Shown here: in pieces, positions 43,886 through 53,317 of the stretch
Numbering within the stretch: position 1 is the first letter of the stretch
Layout of the letters: the number at the start of each line of letters is the position of its first letter
Assembly: GCF_900141915.1 (NCBI RefSeq)
Contig: NZ_FQZG01000006.1
Location: forward strand, 46,575 to 110,574
Length of the DNA stretch: 64,000 nucleotides
From: Tessaracoccus bendigoensis DSM 12906
GTDB lineage: Bacteria; Actinomycetota; Actinomycetes; Propionibacteriales; Propionibacteriaceae
Reading direction: 5' to 3'
Notes under the pieces: generated by a model
Databases searched by the model: none
What the model saw: only the letters and a program-made list of their open reading frames with translations
What the model was told of the DNA's origin: nothing
Made by a program: the position numbers and the translations under genes

Positions 43886-46800
43886 ATGACGGCGTCCCTG
43901 CATAAGCTGACCGCCGGGTCGGGCTATGACTACCTGACTCGGCAGGTCGCCGCCATGGACTCCACCGAGAAGGGCCACGCGTCGCTGACGTCGTACTACA
44001 CCGAGAAGGGTGAGGTTCCCGGCCGCTGGGTCGGCAACGGCCTCCAAGCGCTGGAGGTGGAGCCGGGGTCGGCAGTGTCGGCTGAGCAGATGCAGTCGCT
44101 GTTCGGGGCAGGGTTCCACCCGGACATGGCCGCTCGTCTGGCTGCCTTGCCGGTCGGCGCGACGCGCGAGCAGGTCCGTGCCGCGGCCCGACTGGGGTCA
44201 CCGTTTCGGGTCCATGCCGCGGCCAGCGCGTTTCAGCAGGAGGTCGCGACGAGGTGCTCGGTGTGGGCGGTCGAGCACGGTCTCGCAGCGGATGAGTCGG
44301 TGCCGTTGGAGGTCCGCGCGCGGGTCCGTAACGAGGTCGCGACGGAGGGTTTCGCGGCGCGGATGGGTCGGCCGCCGAGCGGGTTGGAGCTGTCGTCGGA
44401 GGTGGCCCGCCTGTCGCGGAACGCGACGACGGCTTGCGCGGGGTTCGATGTGACGTTCACGCCGGTGAAGTCGGTCTCGGCGTTGTGGGCGGTCGCCCCA
44501 ACGCCGATCGCCGCGCAGATTGAGGAGGCTCACAACGCGGCCATCGCTGACGCTCTGGCCTATCTGGAGGAGCGGGTCCTGTTCTCGCGCAGGGGTGCGG
44601 GCGGGGTGCGGCAGGTGGAGGTCACCGGCCTGATCGCCGCGGCGTTCACGCATCGCGATTCGCGGGCGGGGGATCCGAATCTTCACACCCATGTGGCGAT
44701 CGCGAACAAGGTTCAGACGCTCGACGGCGCCTGGTTGGCGATCGACGGCCGACCGTTGTTCGCCGGGTTGGTGAGCATCTCGGAGGTCTACAACACCCAG
44801 CTGGAGGCCCACCTCGCCGCCCGCCTGGGTGTGCGGTTCGCCGCCGAGACTGCGCGCGATCCGGCGAAGCGACCGGTGCGCGAGATCGTCGGGGTCCCCG
44901 CCCAGTTGAGGGAGGCATGGTCCAGCCGCAGGGCCGCGATCGTGGCCCGCCAGGCTGAGCTCGCCGTCAACTTCCAGCACGCGCATGGCCGTCCGCCAAC
45001 ACCGGCCGAAGCGATCGCCCTGGCGCAACAGGCCACCTTGGAGACCCGCCAGGCGAAGCACGAACCCCGCACCCTCGACGAGCAGCGCAGCGCCTGGGCC
45101 GCGCAAGCAGCGGCGGTCCTCGGCGGCGACGGGGTGGCCCGGATGCTGGCTGACGTGACCGCCGCGGGCCGCGTGACCAGGCCAGCACCGACGGCAGAGT
45201 GGATCGACGAAGTGGCCGACGAAATCGTGACCCGGATGGGCCTGTCGCGGGCATCGTGGACAGTGTGGCACCTCCAGGCCGAAGCCTCCCGCCGAGCCCG
45301 GGAACGCGCCACCACACCCCAGCACGCGACCCAACTCACCGCCGATTTAGTGGCGGCGGCGACCGGCCGCTGTATCGCGTTGGAGGGATGGATCGACCCG
45401 ATCAGCGACCCCCAAGTGCTGCGCCGCAGGGATGGGGAATCGGTGTACACCACGGTCGGGAGCCGCCGGTTCACCTCCACCGCCGTGATCGAAGCCGAAC
45501 AGCACATCACCCACGCAGCGACCCTCCTCGACGGCCGACAAGCCAGCGAAGCCGACGTGTCACTCGCCCTCCTGGAGGCGACCGCCAACGGCATCAACCT
45601 GACCCCGGGCCAGGTCGCGTTGGTGCGTCAGATGGCCACCAGCGGCCGCCGGGTCCAGCTCGCCCTCGCCGCCGCCGGCTCCGGTAAAACCACCGCCCTG
45701 GCAACGCTCGGGCACGCGTGGGAGGAGATTGGTGGCAGGGTGGTCGGGCTCGCTCCCTCGGCGGTCGCCGCGCGCCTGCTGGCCGATCACGTCGGCCACG
45801 CCACCACCCTGGCGAAGGTCGACTGGGACCTCCACCACCACCGACGCGCAGCCGAGACTCTGATCGGCCCGGACACGCTGCTGATCGTCGACGAGGCGGG
45901 CATGGCCGACACACCGACGTTGGCCGCCGTGATCGGATTCGCCATCCAACGGGGCGCATCGGTGCGGCTGATCGGGGACGATCAGCAGCTCGCCGCCGTC
46001 GGCGCCGGCGGGGTGCTGCGCGACCTCGCCCACACCCACCCCGCCGTCCACTTGACCGAAGTGTTGCGGTTCAACGACCCAGCCGAAGCCGCCGCATCGT
46101 TGGCGCTACGCGACGGCCGACCCGAGGCGCTGGGCTTCTACCTCGACCAGCAACGCATCCACGCCGGCTCGGACGAAACCGTCCTCCGCGACGCCCTCAA
46201 CGCCTGGCTTACCGACAAGGCAGCCGGGCTCGACACGGTGATGCTGGCCGGCACCCGCGACCAGGTCACCCAACTCAACCAGTGGGCCCGCGACCACCGC
46301 CTGAGCGCCACCCACGACACCAGCGAGGGTCCGGTTGCGGTGCTGTCGGACGGAAATGTGGCCTCGGTCGGGGACGTGATCGTCACCCGACTCAACGACC
46401 GACGCCTCTCGATCAGCGCCACCGACTGGGTGAAGAACGGCGACCGATGGACCGTCACCGGAGTCGACCCGGCAGGCGCGATCCACGCCCACCACCTCCA
46501 CACCGGGCTGCGAATCACCCTCCCCCCGACCTACGTGACCGAGAACGTGGAGTTGGGCTATGCGGTGACCGTCCACGGCGACCAAGGCATCACCGTCGAC
46601 ACGACCCACACCGTCCTCACCGGGACGGAGACCCGGCAGCAGCTTTACGTCGCGATGAGCCGCGGCCGACAGGCGAACCACGCCTACATCCAGGTCATCG
46701 ACGGCGGCGGCGAGAACTCCCCCATCCACCCCACCACCCTGCGGCCCGTCACCGCCGTCGACATCCTCGAGCAGGTCCTCGCCCGCGACGGATCAGCCCG

Positions 46801-49582
46801 CTCCGTCACCACCGAAACCCGCCAAACCGCCGACCCCCACACCCGCCTCGGCCTCGCGGTGGCCCGCTACAGCGACGCGCTGAGCGTCGCCGTCGAACAC
46901 CTCCACGCCGACACCGCCCGCGAACTGGACCAGCACGCCGACGAGGTCGTGGACCAACTCACCTCCAGCCCCGCCTGGCCCACCCTGCGCGCCCATCTGC
47001 TCCTCCTCTCCGCCACCGGCGACACGGGGCCCTCACCCCTACAGCTGCTCCGTGACGCGGTCGACGCGCGGGAACTGTCCACCGCCCACGACCCGGCCGC
47101 GGTGCTGACCTGGCGACTCCCCCACCCCAACACGACGGGGCCACTCCCCTGGCTCACCGGCATCCCCCAAAGCCTCGCCGATCACGACCAGTGGGGCCCC
47201 TACCTCACCGCCCGCCACGACCAGGTGCGCGCTTTCGCCGCCGACGTCCGAGCCGCCACCGCAACCATCAGCCAGCCGGTATGGGCGCTACCGGGACAGA
47301 CTCTCACCTCGTCGACTGTGGCAGAGGTGGAAGTGTGGCGGGCAGCCTGGCAGGTCGAACCCGCCGACCGCCGCCCCACCGGACCCGCCCAGCTCGGCGC
47401 CGCCGCGCACCACTGGCAACAACACCTCACCGAGCGGCTCCGACCCGCCCACCCCGTCTCGATCTGGACCGACCTGCTGCGCGACATCCGTGACGATCTC
47501 CCCCGTGACCCCTACGCCACCGTGCTGGCGCATCGCCTCGCCGCCCTGCACACTGCTGGCGTCCCCGTCACCGAGCACCTCGCCGCGGCCGTCGCCGACG
47601 GGCCGCTGCCGGCGGAACAACCCGCCGCGGCTCTGTGGTGGCGGCTGGCCCGACACCTCGCCGCCGCCGACGGCCCCACCCTCCCCGCCTGGGAAGGATC
47701 GCTGGTGAATCGACTGGGCTACGGGGCGGCCGCGGAGCTGGAGGCCAGCCCCTGGTGGCCGCACCTGGCAGCCGCGCTCACCCACGCCACCGACCACGGA
47801 CTCAACCTCGAGGATCTGATCGCCCCCGTGCCCGACATCTCGGGGTTCGACGACGCATGTCAGGCGATGCTGTGGCGCGCCCACCAGGCCACCGCCATCC
47901 CACCCGAGGAAGTGGAGCCGCCGCACCCCGATGAGCTGCCGCCCGACGGGATCGATCACATCGACTGGTCTACCCGCACCGCCGACCTCGCCGAAGCCGC
48001 GCGGCTGCGGGAGCGCACCGACCCCGACTTCACCGACATCGAAATGCGGCAGGGATTCGCGGCCGCCGACCGCTGGGCCGAGACCCCCCACACCCCGCAA
48101 CGCCTCGCCCAGGTCACCGAGGCGGCGGCCGGGTTCTTCGAGGCCCAGCTGCCCGGCTCGTGGAGCCGCAGCTACTTCTCGGAGAGGTTCGGTCAGGATC
48201 TGGCCGGCGACCCGCGGTTCCGGATCGGGCACGCGCCCGCGGGCTGGACGACGCTGGTCAGTGCGCTGCGGAAGCAAGGATTCGACACCGCGGAACTGCT
48301 CGCCGCAGGGGTGGCCACGACCACCCGGCAGGGCACTGTGATCGATCGCTTCCGCGACCGCGCCATCCTCCCCATCCACCATGAAGGCGTCATCGTCGGG
48401 TTCGTGGGCCGCCGGCACCCCGACGCCGGCGACGACCACGGCGCGAAATACTTGAACAGCCCCGCCGGCGCCTTGTTCGCCAAACGCGACGTGCTGTTCG
48501 GCCACCAGCTCCTCACGCCGGAGGCTGTGCCGGTGATCGTCGAAGGGCCGATCGACGCGATCGCCGTCACCCTCGCCGGCCAAGGTGCCTTCGTCGGCGT
48601 CGCACCACTGGGCACCGCCCTGATGCCGGAGCAGACGCTGCTGCTACGCCGGGGACCGACACCGCTCATCGCCACCGACGCCGACAACGCCGGCCACGTC
48701 GCAGCCGAGAACACCTTCTGGCAGCTGGCCCAGCACCGCCACGACCCCCACCGCCTACTCCTGCCAACCGGCAGCGACCCCGCGCAGCTGCTCGAACAGG
48801 ACGGCCCCGACGCCCTCCACGACGCCCTGGCCACGGCCACCACACTTCAGGGTGAACAGATGATCCATGACCGGATAACGTTCCTCACCCCCGCCGACGC
48901 CGCCCTGCAGATCGCCCAGATCCTCGCCGCCCGCCCGGCGGTCGATCTCCCGGTTCAGGCGTTCGGCGGGGTTGTTCGACCAAATCTGGGTCCAGCCGTC
49001 CTTGGGGAACGTCGCGAACGCGAGCACGTCGGCCCGGGCCTGCTCGAGGTGCTCCGCGACTTCGGGGAGCTTCTCGCTCGTGTAGTCCAGCAGCCGGTCG
49101 AACTGCGCCTCCACGGATGCGGCGTCGGGCTGGTCATAGACGGAGTGGAGCATCGCCTTCACGGCCGGCCACATGCTCTTCGGCGTGACGCTCATGAGGT
49201 TGGCGGAGTAGTGGGTTCGGCAGCGCTGCCACGATGCTCCGGGCAGGTTCGCTGCGATGGCCTCCACCAGCCCGGCGTGGGCGTCGGAAGTGACCAGTCG
49301 GACGCCTGCCAGGCCGCGGGCGACCAGGTCGGCGAAGAACGTGTTCCACGCGCTGCAGGTTTCGGAGGTGGCGACCTGCAAACCGAGGACTTCGCGGTGG
49401 CCGTCGCCGTTGACCCCGGTCGCGACCAACGCGACGGCGTTGATCACCCTGCCCCCTTCACGCACTTTCATGGTGAGCGCGTCGGCTGCGACGAACGTGA
49501 ACGGACCCGCCTCGCCCAGAGGGCGGTGTCGGAACTGCGCGACGTGCTCATCGAGGTCAGCAGCCATCCGGGACACCTGTGA
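43886..49582 (+). CDS. MobF relaxase-helicase-primase fusion, 3' end replaced by IS256 debris
   Basis: The first about 1685 residues are genuine. Residues 1-330 are a TrwC/TraA-type relaxase (N-terminal SGYDYLTRQ and SYYTEKGEVPGRW tyrosines; His cluster in DPNLHTHVAIANK near 265). A RecD-like helicase follows (Walker A AAAGSGKTT near 595, VDEAG, YVAMSRGR). The last part (about 1420-1660) is DnaG-like primase with TOPRIM (VIVEGPIDAIAV, IATDADNAG). From about 48941 the frame runs through an antisense transposase fragment, so the true C-terminus is lost. AGGGGG precedes the ATG. It indicates a former conjugative plasmid or ICE. Confidence 0.88.
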   Translation: MTASLHKLTAGSGYDYLTRQVAAMDSTEKGHASLTSYYTEKGEVPGRWVGNGLQALEVEPGSAVSAEQMQSLFGAGFHPDMAARLAALPVGATREQVRAAARLGSPFRVHAAASAFQQEVATRCSVWAVEHGLAADESVPLEVRARVRNEVATEGFAARMGRPPSGLELSSEVARLSRNATTACAGFDVTFTPVKSVSALWAVAPTPIAAQIEEAHNAAIADALAYLEERVLFSRRGAGGVRQVEVTGLIAAAFTHRDSRAGDPNLHTHVAIANKVQTLDGAWLAIDGRPLFAGLVSISEVYNTQLEAHLAARLGVRFAAETARDPAKRPVREIVGVPAQLREAWSSRRAAIVARQAELAVNFQHAHGRPPTPAEAIALAQQATLETRQAKHEPRTLDEQRSAWAAQAAAVLGGDGVARMLADVTAAGRVTRPAPTAEWIDEVADEIVTRMGLSRASWTVWHLQAEASRRARERATTPQHATQLTADLVAAATGRCIALEGWIDPISDPQVLRRRDGESVYTTVGSRRFTSTAVIEAEQHITHAATLLDGRQASEADVSLALLEATANGINLTPGQVALVRQMATSGRRVQLALAAAGSGKTTALATLGHAWEEIGGRVVGLAPSAVAARLLADHVGHATTLAKVDWDLHHHRRAAETLIGPDTLLIVDEAGMADTPTLAAVIGFAIQRGASVRLIGDDQQLAAVGAGGVLRDLAHTHPAVHLTEVLRFNDPAEAAASLALRDGRPEALGFYLDQQRIHAGSDETVLRDALNAWLTDKAAGLDTVMLAGTRDQVTQLNQWARDHRLSATHDTSEGPVAVLSDGNVASVGDVIVTRLNDRRLSISATDWVKNGDRWTVTGVDPAGAIHAHHLHTGLRITLPPTYVTENVELGYAVTVHGDQGITVDTTHTVLTGTETRQQLYVAMSRGRQANHAYIQVIDGGGENSPIHPTTLRPVTAVDILEQVLARDGSARSVTTETRQTADPHTRLGLAVARYSDALSVAVEHLHADTARELDQHADEVVDQLTSSPAWPTLRAHLLLLSATGDTGPSPLQLLRDAVDARELSTAHDPAAVLTWRLPHPNTTGPLPWLTGIPQSLADHDQWGPYLTARHDQVRAFAADVRAATATISQPVWALPGQTLTSSTVAEVEVWRAAWQVEPADRRPTGPAQLGAAAHHWQQHLTERLRPAHPVSIWTDLLRDIRDDLPRDPYATVLAHRLAALHTAGVPVTEHLAAAVADGPLPAEQPAAALWWRLARHLAAADGPTLPAWEGSLVNRLGYGAAAELEASPWWPHLAAALTHATDHGLNLEDLIAPVPDISGFDDACQAMLWRAHQATAIPPEEVEPPHPDELPPDGIDHIDWSTRTADLAEAARLRERTDPDFTDIEMRQGFAAADRWAETPHTPQRLAQVTEAAAGFFEAQLPGSWSRSYFSERFGQDLAGDPRFRIGHAPAGWTTLVSALRKQGFDTAELLAAGVATTTRQGTVIDRFRDRAILPIHHEGVIVGFVGRRHPDAGDDHGAKYLNSPAGALFAKRDVLFGHQLLTPEAVPVIVEGPIDAIAVTLAGQGAFVGVAPLGTALMPEQTLLLRRGPTPLIATDADNAGHVAAENTFWQLAQHRHDPHRLLLPTGSDPAQLLEQDGPDALHDALATATTLQGEQMIHDRITFLTPADAALQIAQILAARPAVDLPVQAFGGVVRPNLGPAVLGERREREHVGPGLLEVLRDFGELLARVVQQPVELRLHGCGVGLVIDGVEHRLHGRPHALRRDAHEVGGVVGSAALPRCSGQVRCDGLHQPGVGVGSDQSDACQAAGDQVGEERVPRAAGFGGGDLQTEDFAVAVAVDPGRDQRDGVDHPAPFTHFHGERVGCDERERTRLAQRAVSELRDVLIEVSSHPGHL

Positions 49583-49738
49583 CTTCGACAGGCCGTCGAT
49601 GCCGAGGGTTTTGACGAGTTTGTCCATCCGGCGGGTGGAGACTCCGGCGAGGTAGCAGTCGGCGATCACCGTGATCAGCGCCGCTTCGGCACGTTTGCGA
49701 CGCTCCAGTAGCCATTCGGGGAAGTTACCCCTGGGGAA
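48941..49738 (-). pseudogene. IS256 family (mutator) transposase remnant
   Basis: An open antisense frame reads EWLLERRKRAEAALI, VIADCYLAGVSTRRMDKLV, FVAADALTMKVREGG, LVTSDAHAGLVEAI and NNPAERLNREI, all typical of IS256-type DDE transposases. The first about 100 residues and the C-terminal end are missing, with abrupt junctions near 48941 (into the primase part of the relaxase gene) and 49738. It is a dead fragment. Confidence 0.88.
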
Positions 49739-49739
49739 A

Positions 49740-49991
49740 GGGGAGGGTGAGGACGTCTTCTATCTCTCAGCCAGAGGAGGATCAGTTGAACTCCGCCTCG
49801 ACCCAGACGCCAACACAAGGCAGGTCGTCCCGAAGAACGCCATCAACTACTCGGGCAGCCTGACGGTCGTCACACGGAACAGCAGTCCCAATCCTGGTGC
49901 GGTCCTGCTGCGCTGGTTCAACGTGACGATCAGCTTTGAGGGGCTGGACGACGACGGGAGACTCGTCATCAAAGTGACCCGCGAACCCTGA
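49740..49991 (+). pseudogene. 3' remnant of an unknown gene
   Basis: Starting at the IS256 junction, an open frame of about 80 residues (DVFYLSARGGSVELRLDP, TVVTRNSSPNPGAVLLRW, ISFEGLDDDGRLVIKVTREP) looks like the beta-rich end of a real protein. It has no own start. Family unknown. Confidence 0.4.
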
Positions 49992-50162
49992 ACCACCTCC
50001 CACCGAGCCGCTGGACATCAGCAGCAGCGAGGTGAACCCAGCAACGACACCCATGGCATCAGCAAGAGACATGGTGACGAGGAACCCGATGCCACAGCAG
50101 TCGGCGCTGAGCGAAGGCTGCGCACCGTGATACGCACGGCGCGCAGGCGAAGGAGGCCAGGA

Positions 50163-50357
50163 GTGGTGCGATTCACCCTCGAACTGCTCACCGGCCTCGC
50201 CGTCGCGGCGATCGTCACCGCGGCCGTCATGGTCACGATGTTCTACCTCGGCCCCTGGGCCGATCCACCTGGGATGGACAAACTCTGGTGGCTGCTGTCG
50301 ACCGCAGCTGTCCTACTCGCGTCCTGGCGATGGTGGGCACGCCGACGAGCACCCTGA
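50163..50357 (+). CDS. small two-helix membrane protein
   Basis: A 64-residue protein with two hydrophobic helices (about 5-29 and 40-56) and a basic end (RWWARRRAP). AAGGAGG sits 6 bases before the GTG at 50163; an upstream GTG at 50127 would add an Arg-rich leader. No family recognised. Confidence 0.5.
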   Translation: MVRFTLELLTGLAVAAIVTAAVMVTMFYLGPWADPPGMDKLWWLLSTAAVLLASWRWWARRRAP

Positions 50358-50406
50358 ACCCGCGAGCATCACCCATCGCGGCAATTGCGGATGTTCCAGA
50401 GGTGGC

Positions 50407-50757
50407 TCAGGAGGCCTCTGAGAGGCGTTGCACGACGTACTGGTTGAGGCTGAGGTGCTCTTCGGCAGCTTGGATCGCGAGGCGGCGGTGCAGGCTTTCC
50501 CCGACACGGAGGTTGAACTTGCCCGAGTAGCTCCGCTCCGACAGCGGTTCGGGGACGGCCTCACTCTCCGCCGCCAAGTCGGCCACGGTGTCGGCGACCA
50601 GGTCAACCAGCCCCTGCAGGGCAGCTGGCTGGGAGTCGGCGAGCCACGACAGCGAGGGGAACTCGGCGCAGGTGGCGACGAACTCGTCGTCTTCGACCGA
50701 CCACGTCACTCGGTAGGTATAACGGGACACGTCGGCCGTTTCGGTGTGGGACATCAC
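50407..50757 (-). CDS. hicB: HicB family antitoxin
   Basis: A 116-residue HicB-type antitoxin. The partial RNase H-like fold is seen in YTYRVTWSVEDDEFVATCAEFPSLSWLADS, here noted as DDEFVATCAEFPSLSWLAD, and the C-terminal ribbon-helix-helix in KFNLRVGESLHRRLAIQAA with LSLNQYVVQRL. It neutralises the adjacent toxin and represses the operon. It starts inside the toxin stop (ATGA). Confidence 0.9.
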   Translation of the reverse strand: MMSHTETADVSRYTYRVTWSVEDDEFVATCAEFPSLSWLADSQPAALQGLVDLVADTVADLAAESEAVPEPLSERSYSGKFNLRVGESLHRRLAIQAAEEHLSLNQYVVQRLSEAS

Positions 50758-50999
50758 TTCGCCTCCTTCTTGTCGATCGCGGCCAGCACCTGCCGCACCT
50801 GGTACGGCTTGGCCTGGCCATTGCTGTTCTGGATGTTCACCCGTGGATCACCGGGCCAAGGGGTCTTGAACACCGCGTGTGATCCGCCGGTTCTGCGGGG
50901 CGGACCGAAGTAGTGCTCGCAGACCTTGTGGAGGTCGTCGTAGCGCACGTTCTGTGGGTTCTTCCGCATCGCTGCCACGAGCTTGTCGACGGTCGCCAC
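50754..50999 (-). CDS. hicA: HicA family toxin (mRNA interferase)
   Basis: An 81-residue double-stranded-RNA-binding-like toxin. The conserved Gly-Ser-His motif is in RRTGGSHAVFKTP, with His as the catalytic residue. It cleaves mRNA to stop translation. Toxin-first order and the 4-base overlap with hicB are standard. The DLHKVCEHYFG helix is slightly longer than in E. coli HicA. Confidence 0.88.
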   Translation of the reverse strand: MATVDKLVAAMRKNPQNVRYDDLHKVCEHYFGPPRRTGGSHAVFKTPWPGDPRVNIQNSNGQAKPYQVRQVLAAIDKKEAK

Positions 51000-51006
51000 A
51001 GAGATA

Positions 51007-51034
51007 TGGTACCGCGGGCAGTACCACCGTCAAG
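51007..51034 (-). promoter_or_regulatory. hicAB promoter with palindromic operator
   Basis: On the minus strand TTGACG (51034-51029), a 16-base spacer and TACCAT (51012-51007). GGTAC and GTACC arms (51009-51013 and 51022-51026) lie between and over the boxes, fitting autorepression by HicB. Confidence 0.7.
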
Positions 51035-51143
51035 CCTATATCGGTCGATCTTCACCCATCCAGATCACACCACGAGCGGCAGATCCGAGTGTCTGGGGAG
51101 CAAGCAGGTAGCCGTCGGACTTCGCGTCCGGCAGGCTGTGTCT

Positions 51144-51389
51144 ATGCTCGTGCGCTCCGTTGACCCCCGGGACCAGACGTGGGAGGTCACCCATCCCAGC
51201 TACCGCGTCATCTTCCACGATGCCCACGGGGCGGCAGAGGAACTCGAGATCACCGGAGCCGACGTCTCCGCGATTCTCGAGTGGGGAGAGGCTGAGCGCC
51301 GCGGCAGAACCTACGTGCTCTACGTCTGCGCGCCGGTCGACGGTCTGGGCCTTGTCCGACTTCAGGGCAGCGACCCCAATGAGCGGTAG
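51144..51389 (+). CDS. small conserved-looking protein of unknown function
   Basis: An 81-residue protein (VTHPSYRVIFHD, LEITGADVSAILEWGE, GRTYVLYVCAPV) with a plausible alpha/beta fold. Similar short ORFs with WEV...YRV...W are common in actinobacterial accessory DNA, but the function is unknown. It is divergent from hicAB. Confidence 0.6.
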   Translation: MLVRSVDPRDQTWEVTHPSYRVIFHDAHGAAEELEITGADVSAILEWGEAERRGRTYVLYVCAPVDGLGLVRLQGSDPNER

Positions 51390-51704
51390 AAAGCCCCTGG
51401 TCGCGGCATGAGCGCGCATGTCTGGCGCCGCCTATTGACCCTATGGGGATTGCAGGTCGGCGAAGAGTGGGTGGTTTAGGCGCCGCCTCAGGTGGCCTGT
51501 CTTGCTGGCATTCGGGGCCCGATCAGGGGCCAGTAGCGGGAAGCGCAGTAGGTTCCCTCTCCGGCGGACTGGAGTGTGAAATGCACTTCATCGTTGGGGC
51601 GGGAGGGCCATAACGAGGACCACGACGCTGCCGTGTTCGTCGGCGTCCAGGACAGTCGGCAGAATGAGCTGTCACGATGCGGCGAGGAGCGGGAACTACT
51701 GAGC
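51390..51704. other. intergenic stretch, no gene seen
   Basis: 315 bases. GGCGCCGCCT occurs twice (near 51424 and 51480) as a short direct repeat. No coding or RNA feature can be supported; the sigma-factor promoter should lie near its right end. Confidence 0.4.
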
Positions 51705-52256
51705 ATGAGACAGCTTCCCCCGCCGCAAGATCTGGAATGGCTTGAGAGCCTATTCAAGCTTTACTCGAAACGAGTCAGGGCCTTTGCGATCCGACGCGTG
51801 GGCCCGGATGCGGCCGACGATGTGGTCTCGGAGGTGTTCGGCATCGCCTGGAAGCGTCGCCCCAATGTCCCCGAGCCGGCTCTTCCCTGGCTGCTGCGCA
51901 CTGCCCATCACGTCGTGTCCCACGAACGCCGGGGACTGGCTCGGCGCCTCAATCTCCGAGACGCAATCGCCGGGGCGCTGCCAGACACGCCCAAGGCGGG
52001 AGCCGACGCCTCCAGCCGGGTCCTGGCAGACAGTGTGCTCAGCGAGCTCTCCTCGACAGATGCCGAAATCCTCCGGCTGACGGCCTGGGAGGGGCTGACT
52101 CCAAGAGAGATCGCCGTGGTCCTGGACCTCAGCGATGCAGCTACTCGTACTCGACTCAAGCGTGCGAGGCAGCGCGCCCAACAACTACTCAATGACTCCG
52201 ATCCAGCTCCCAGACTCGCCGTCGTCACCCCCCACCTTCAAGGAGAACCGTCATGA
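51705..52256 (+). CDS. ECF-type RNA polymerase sigma factor
   Basis: A 183-residue sigma-70 family protein with region 2 (YSKRVRAFAIRRVGPDAADD, EVFGIAWKR) and region 4 (LTAWEGLTPREIAVVLDLSD, then TRTRLKRARQRAQ). It directs polymerase to a small regulon, most likely its own operon. The ATG at 51705 is preceded by GAGGAGCGGG; longer in-frame starts are weaker. Its stop overlaps the next gene. Confidence 0.88.
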   Translation: MRQLPPPQDLEWLESLFKLYSKRVRAFAIRRVGPDAADDVVSEVFGIAWKRRPNVPEPALPWLLRTAHHVVSHERRGLARRLNLRDAIAGALPDTPKAGADASSRVLADSVLSELSSTDAEILRLTAWEGLTPREIAVVLDLSDAATRTRLKRARQRAQQLLNDSDPAPRLAVVTPHLQGEPS

Positions 52257-53212
52257 CCGACATTGACACCCTGCTGAGGGCTGCTGACCCTGCTGCCGGT
52301 GTCCCTGACTACAGCGACGCCGAGCGCCGCCACATCCTGGTCAGGGCGATCGCGCCCACGACGCCGCCCAAGCGGCATGCGGGGTTGCGGATCGGCGCGG
52401 TGGCCGCGGCCATGGTGATGGTGACCGCCGTCGGCGTGAGCAACCTGGTCGGAACCGGCGCCACAGCCCGCGCCGATCAGATCCTGACCGAAGCTGCCAT
52501 CAACGCAGTCGACCCGCCAGCGACGGCGGACCAATACTGGAAGATGACCGCGACTGCCGACTACGGCACCGGAGAGGTGTGCGGCGAGAGCTTCACCGAA
52601 ACGCACTACCTCGCGGTGGATGGGAACCGACCCAGCTGGTACGTCGAGAGCTACGACACCACACCTGGCTGCCCGCCGCTGGGCGAGGACCGGATCTGGA
52701 CCCTGCCCAAGAGCCCCAACGCCATGGTCGACAGCTGGCGTTGGCCGAGCCCCGCGTTCCTCGCTTCGCTCCCCCGCGACGCAGAGCAACTGCGCTCGCG
52801 GCTCTACGCAGACGCAGAGGGGATAGGGGCGCCCTCCACCGACGCCGGCGTGTTCGTCCTGATTGACTACGCGCTGACCTACGGAGCCCCCCCGGCCGAC
52901 CTCCGCTCCGCCATGTTCGAGGTACTCAAGAACGTGCCAGGCATTTCGGTTGCCGACGAAATGGTCGTCGACGGCCGCGAGGTCGCTCTGTTCACCCTTG
53001 AAGGCGGTGAAGTCACTGAGATGCTGATGATCGACCCGGAAGCCGGGCAGCTGGTCGGCTTCCAGGGCGTGCAGAGTGAGCGCAAGGTCACCTACGAGCG
53101 CCTAGTGGTCGACACGGTTCCCGAGGAGGTTCGGGACGCCGCGGACGTGCTGGACTGCGAAGTCGGCTTTGACGACACGATCAACCCAGCGGGCGATCTC
53201 ATTTGCCGCTGA
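52253..53212 (+). CDS. CU044_5270-like membrane protein, sigma-factor partner
   Basis: A 319-residue protein with a cytosolic N-terminus (about 1-40), one membrane helix (about 45-65: GAVAAAMVMVTAVGVSNLV) and a large external domain with a few cysteines. Such CU044_5270-type proteins regularly follow ECF sigma genes in actinobacteria and are thought to act as sensors or anti-sigma factors. The 4-base overlap supports that. No zinc anti-sigma motif is seen. Confidence 0.78.
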   Translation: MTDIDTLLRAADPAAGVPDYSDAERRHILVRAIAPTTPPKRHAGLRIGAVAAAMVMVTAVGVSNLVGTGATARADQILTEAAINAVDPPATADQYWKMTATADYGTGEVCGESFTETHYLAVDGNRPSWYVESYDTTPGCPPLGEDRIWTLPKSPNAMVDSWRWPSPAFLASLPRDAEQLRSRLYADAEGIGAPSTDAGVFVLIDYALTYGAPPADLRSAMFEVLKNVPGISVADEMVVDGREVALFTLEGGEVTEMLMIDPEAGQLVGFQGVQSERKVTYERLVVDTVPEEVRDAADVLDCEVGFDDTINPAGDLICR

Positions 53213-53228
53213 GACGAGCCTCAAACTC

Positions 53229-53261
53229 GGTGAGGGCTACCCGGTCGGGACGGCCCTCACC
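53229..53261. terminator. hairpin terminator after the sigma operon
   Basis: GGTGAGGGC (53229-53237) pairs perfectly with GCCCTCACC (53253-53261) over a 15-base loop, 17 bases after the stop, between convergent genes. Confidence 0.65.
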
Positions 53262-53317
53262 CTCGCCCTGGGCAGAATCAAACTCCCCGCCCGCGGCAAA
53301 GTAGTGCGTTTGCCGAG

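Noticed and set aside
49671..49739. N-terminal part of the plus-strand frame leading into the 49740-49991 remnant
   Set aside because: These bases are the antisense of the IS256 transposase fragment, so they do not belong to the remnant gene.
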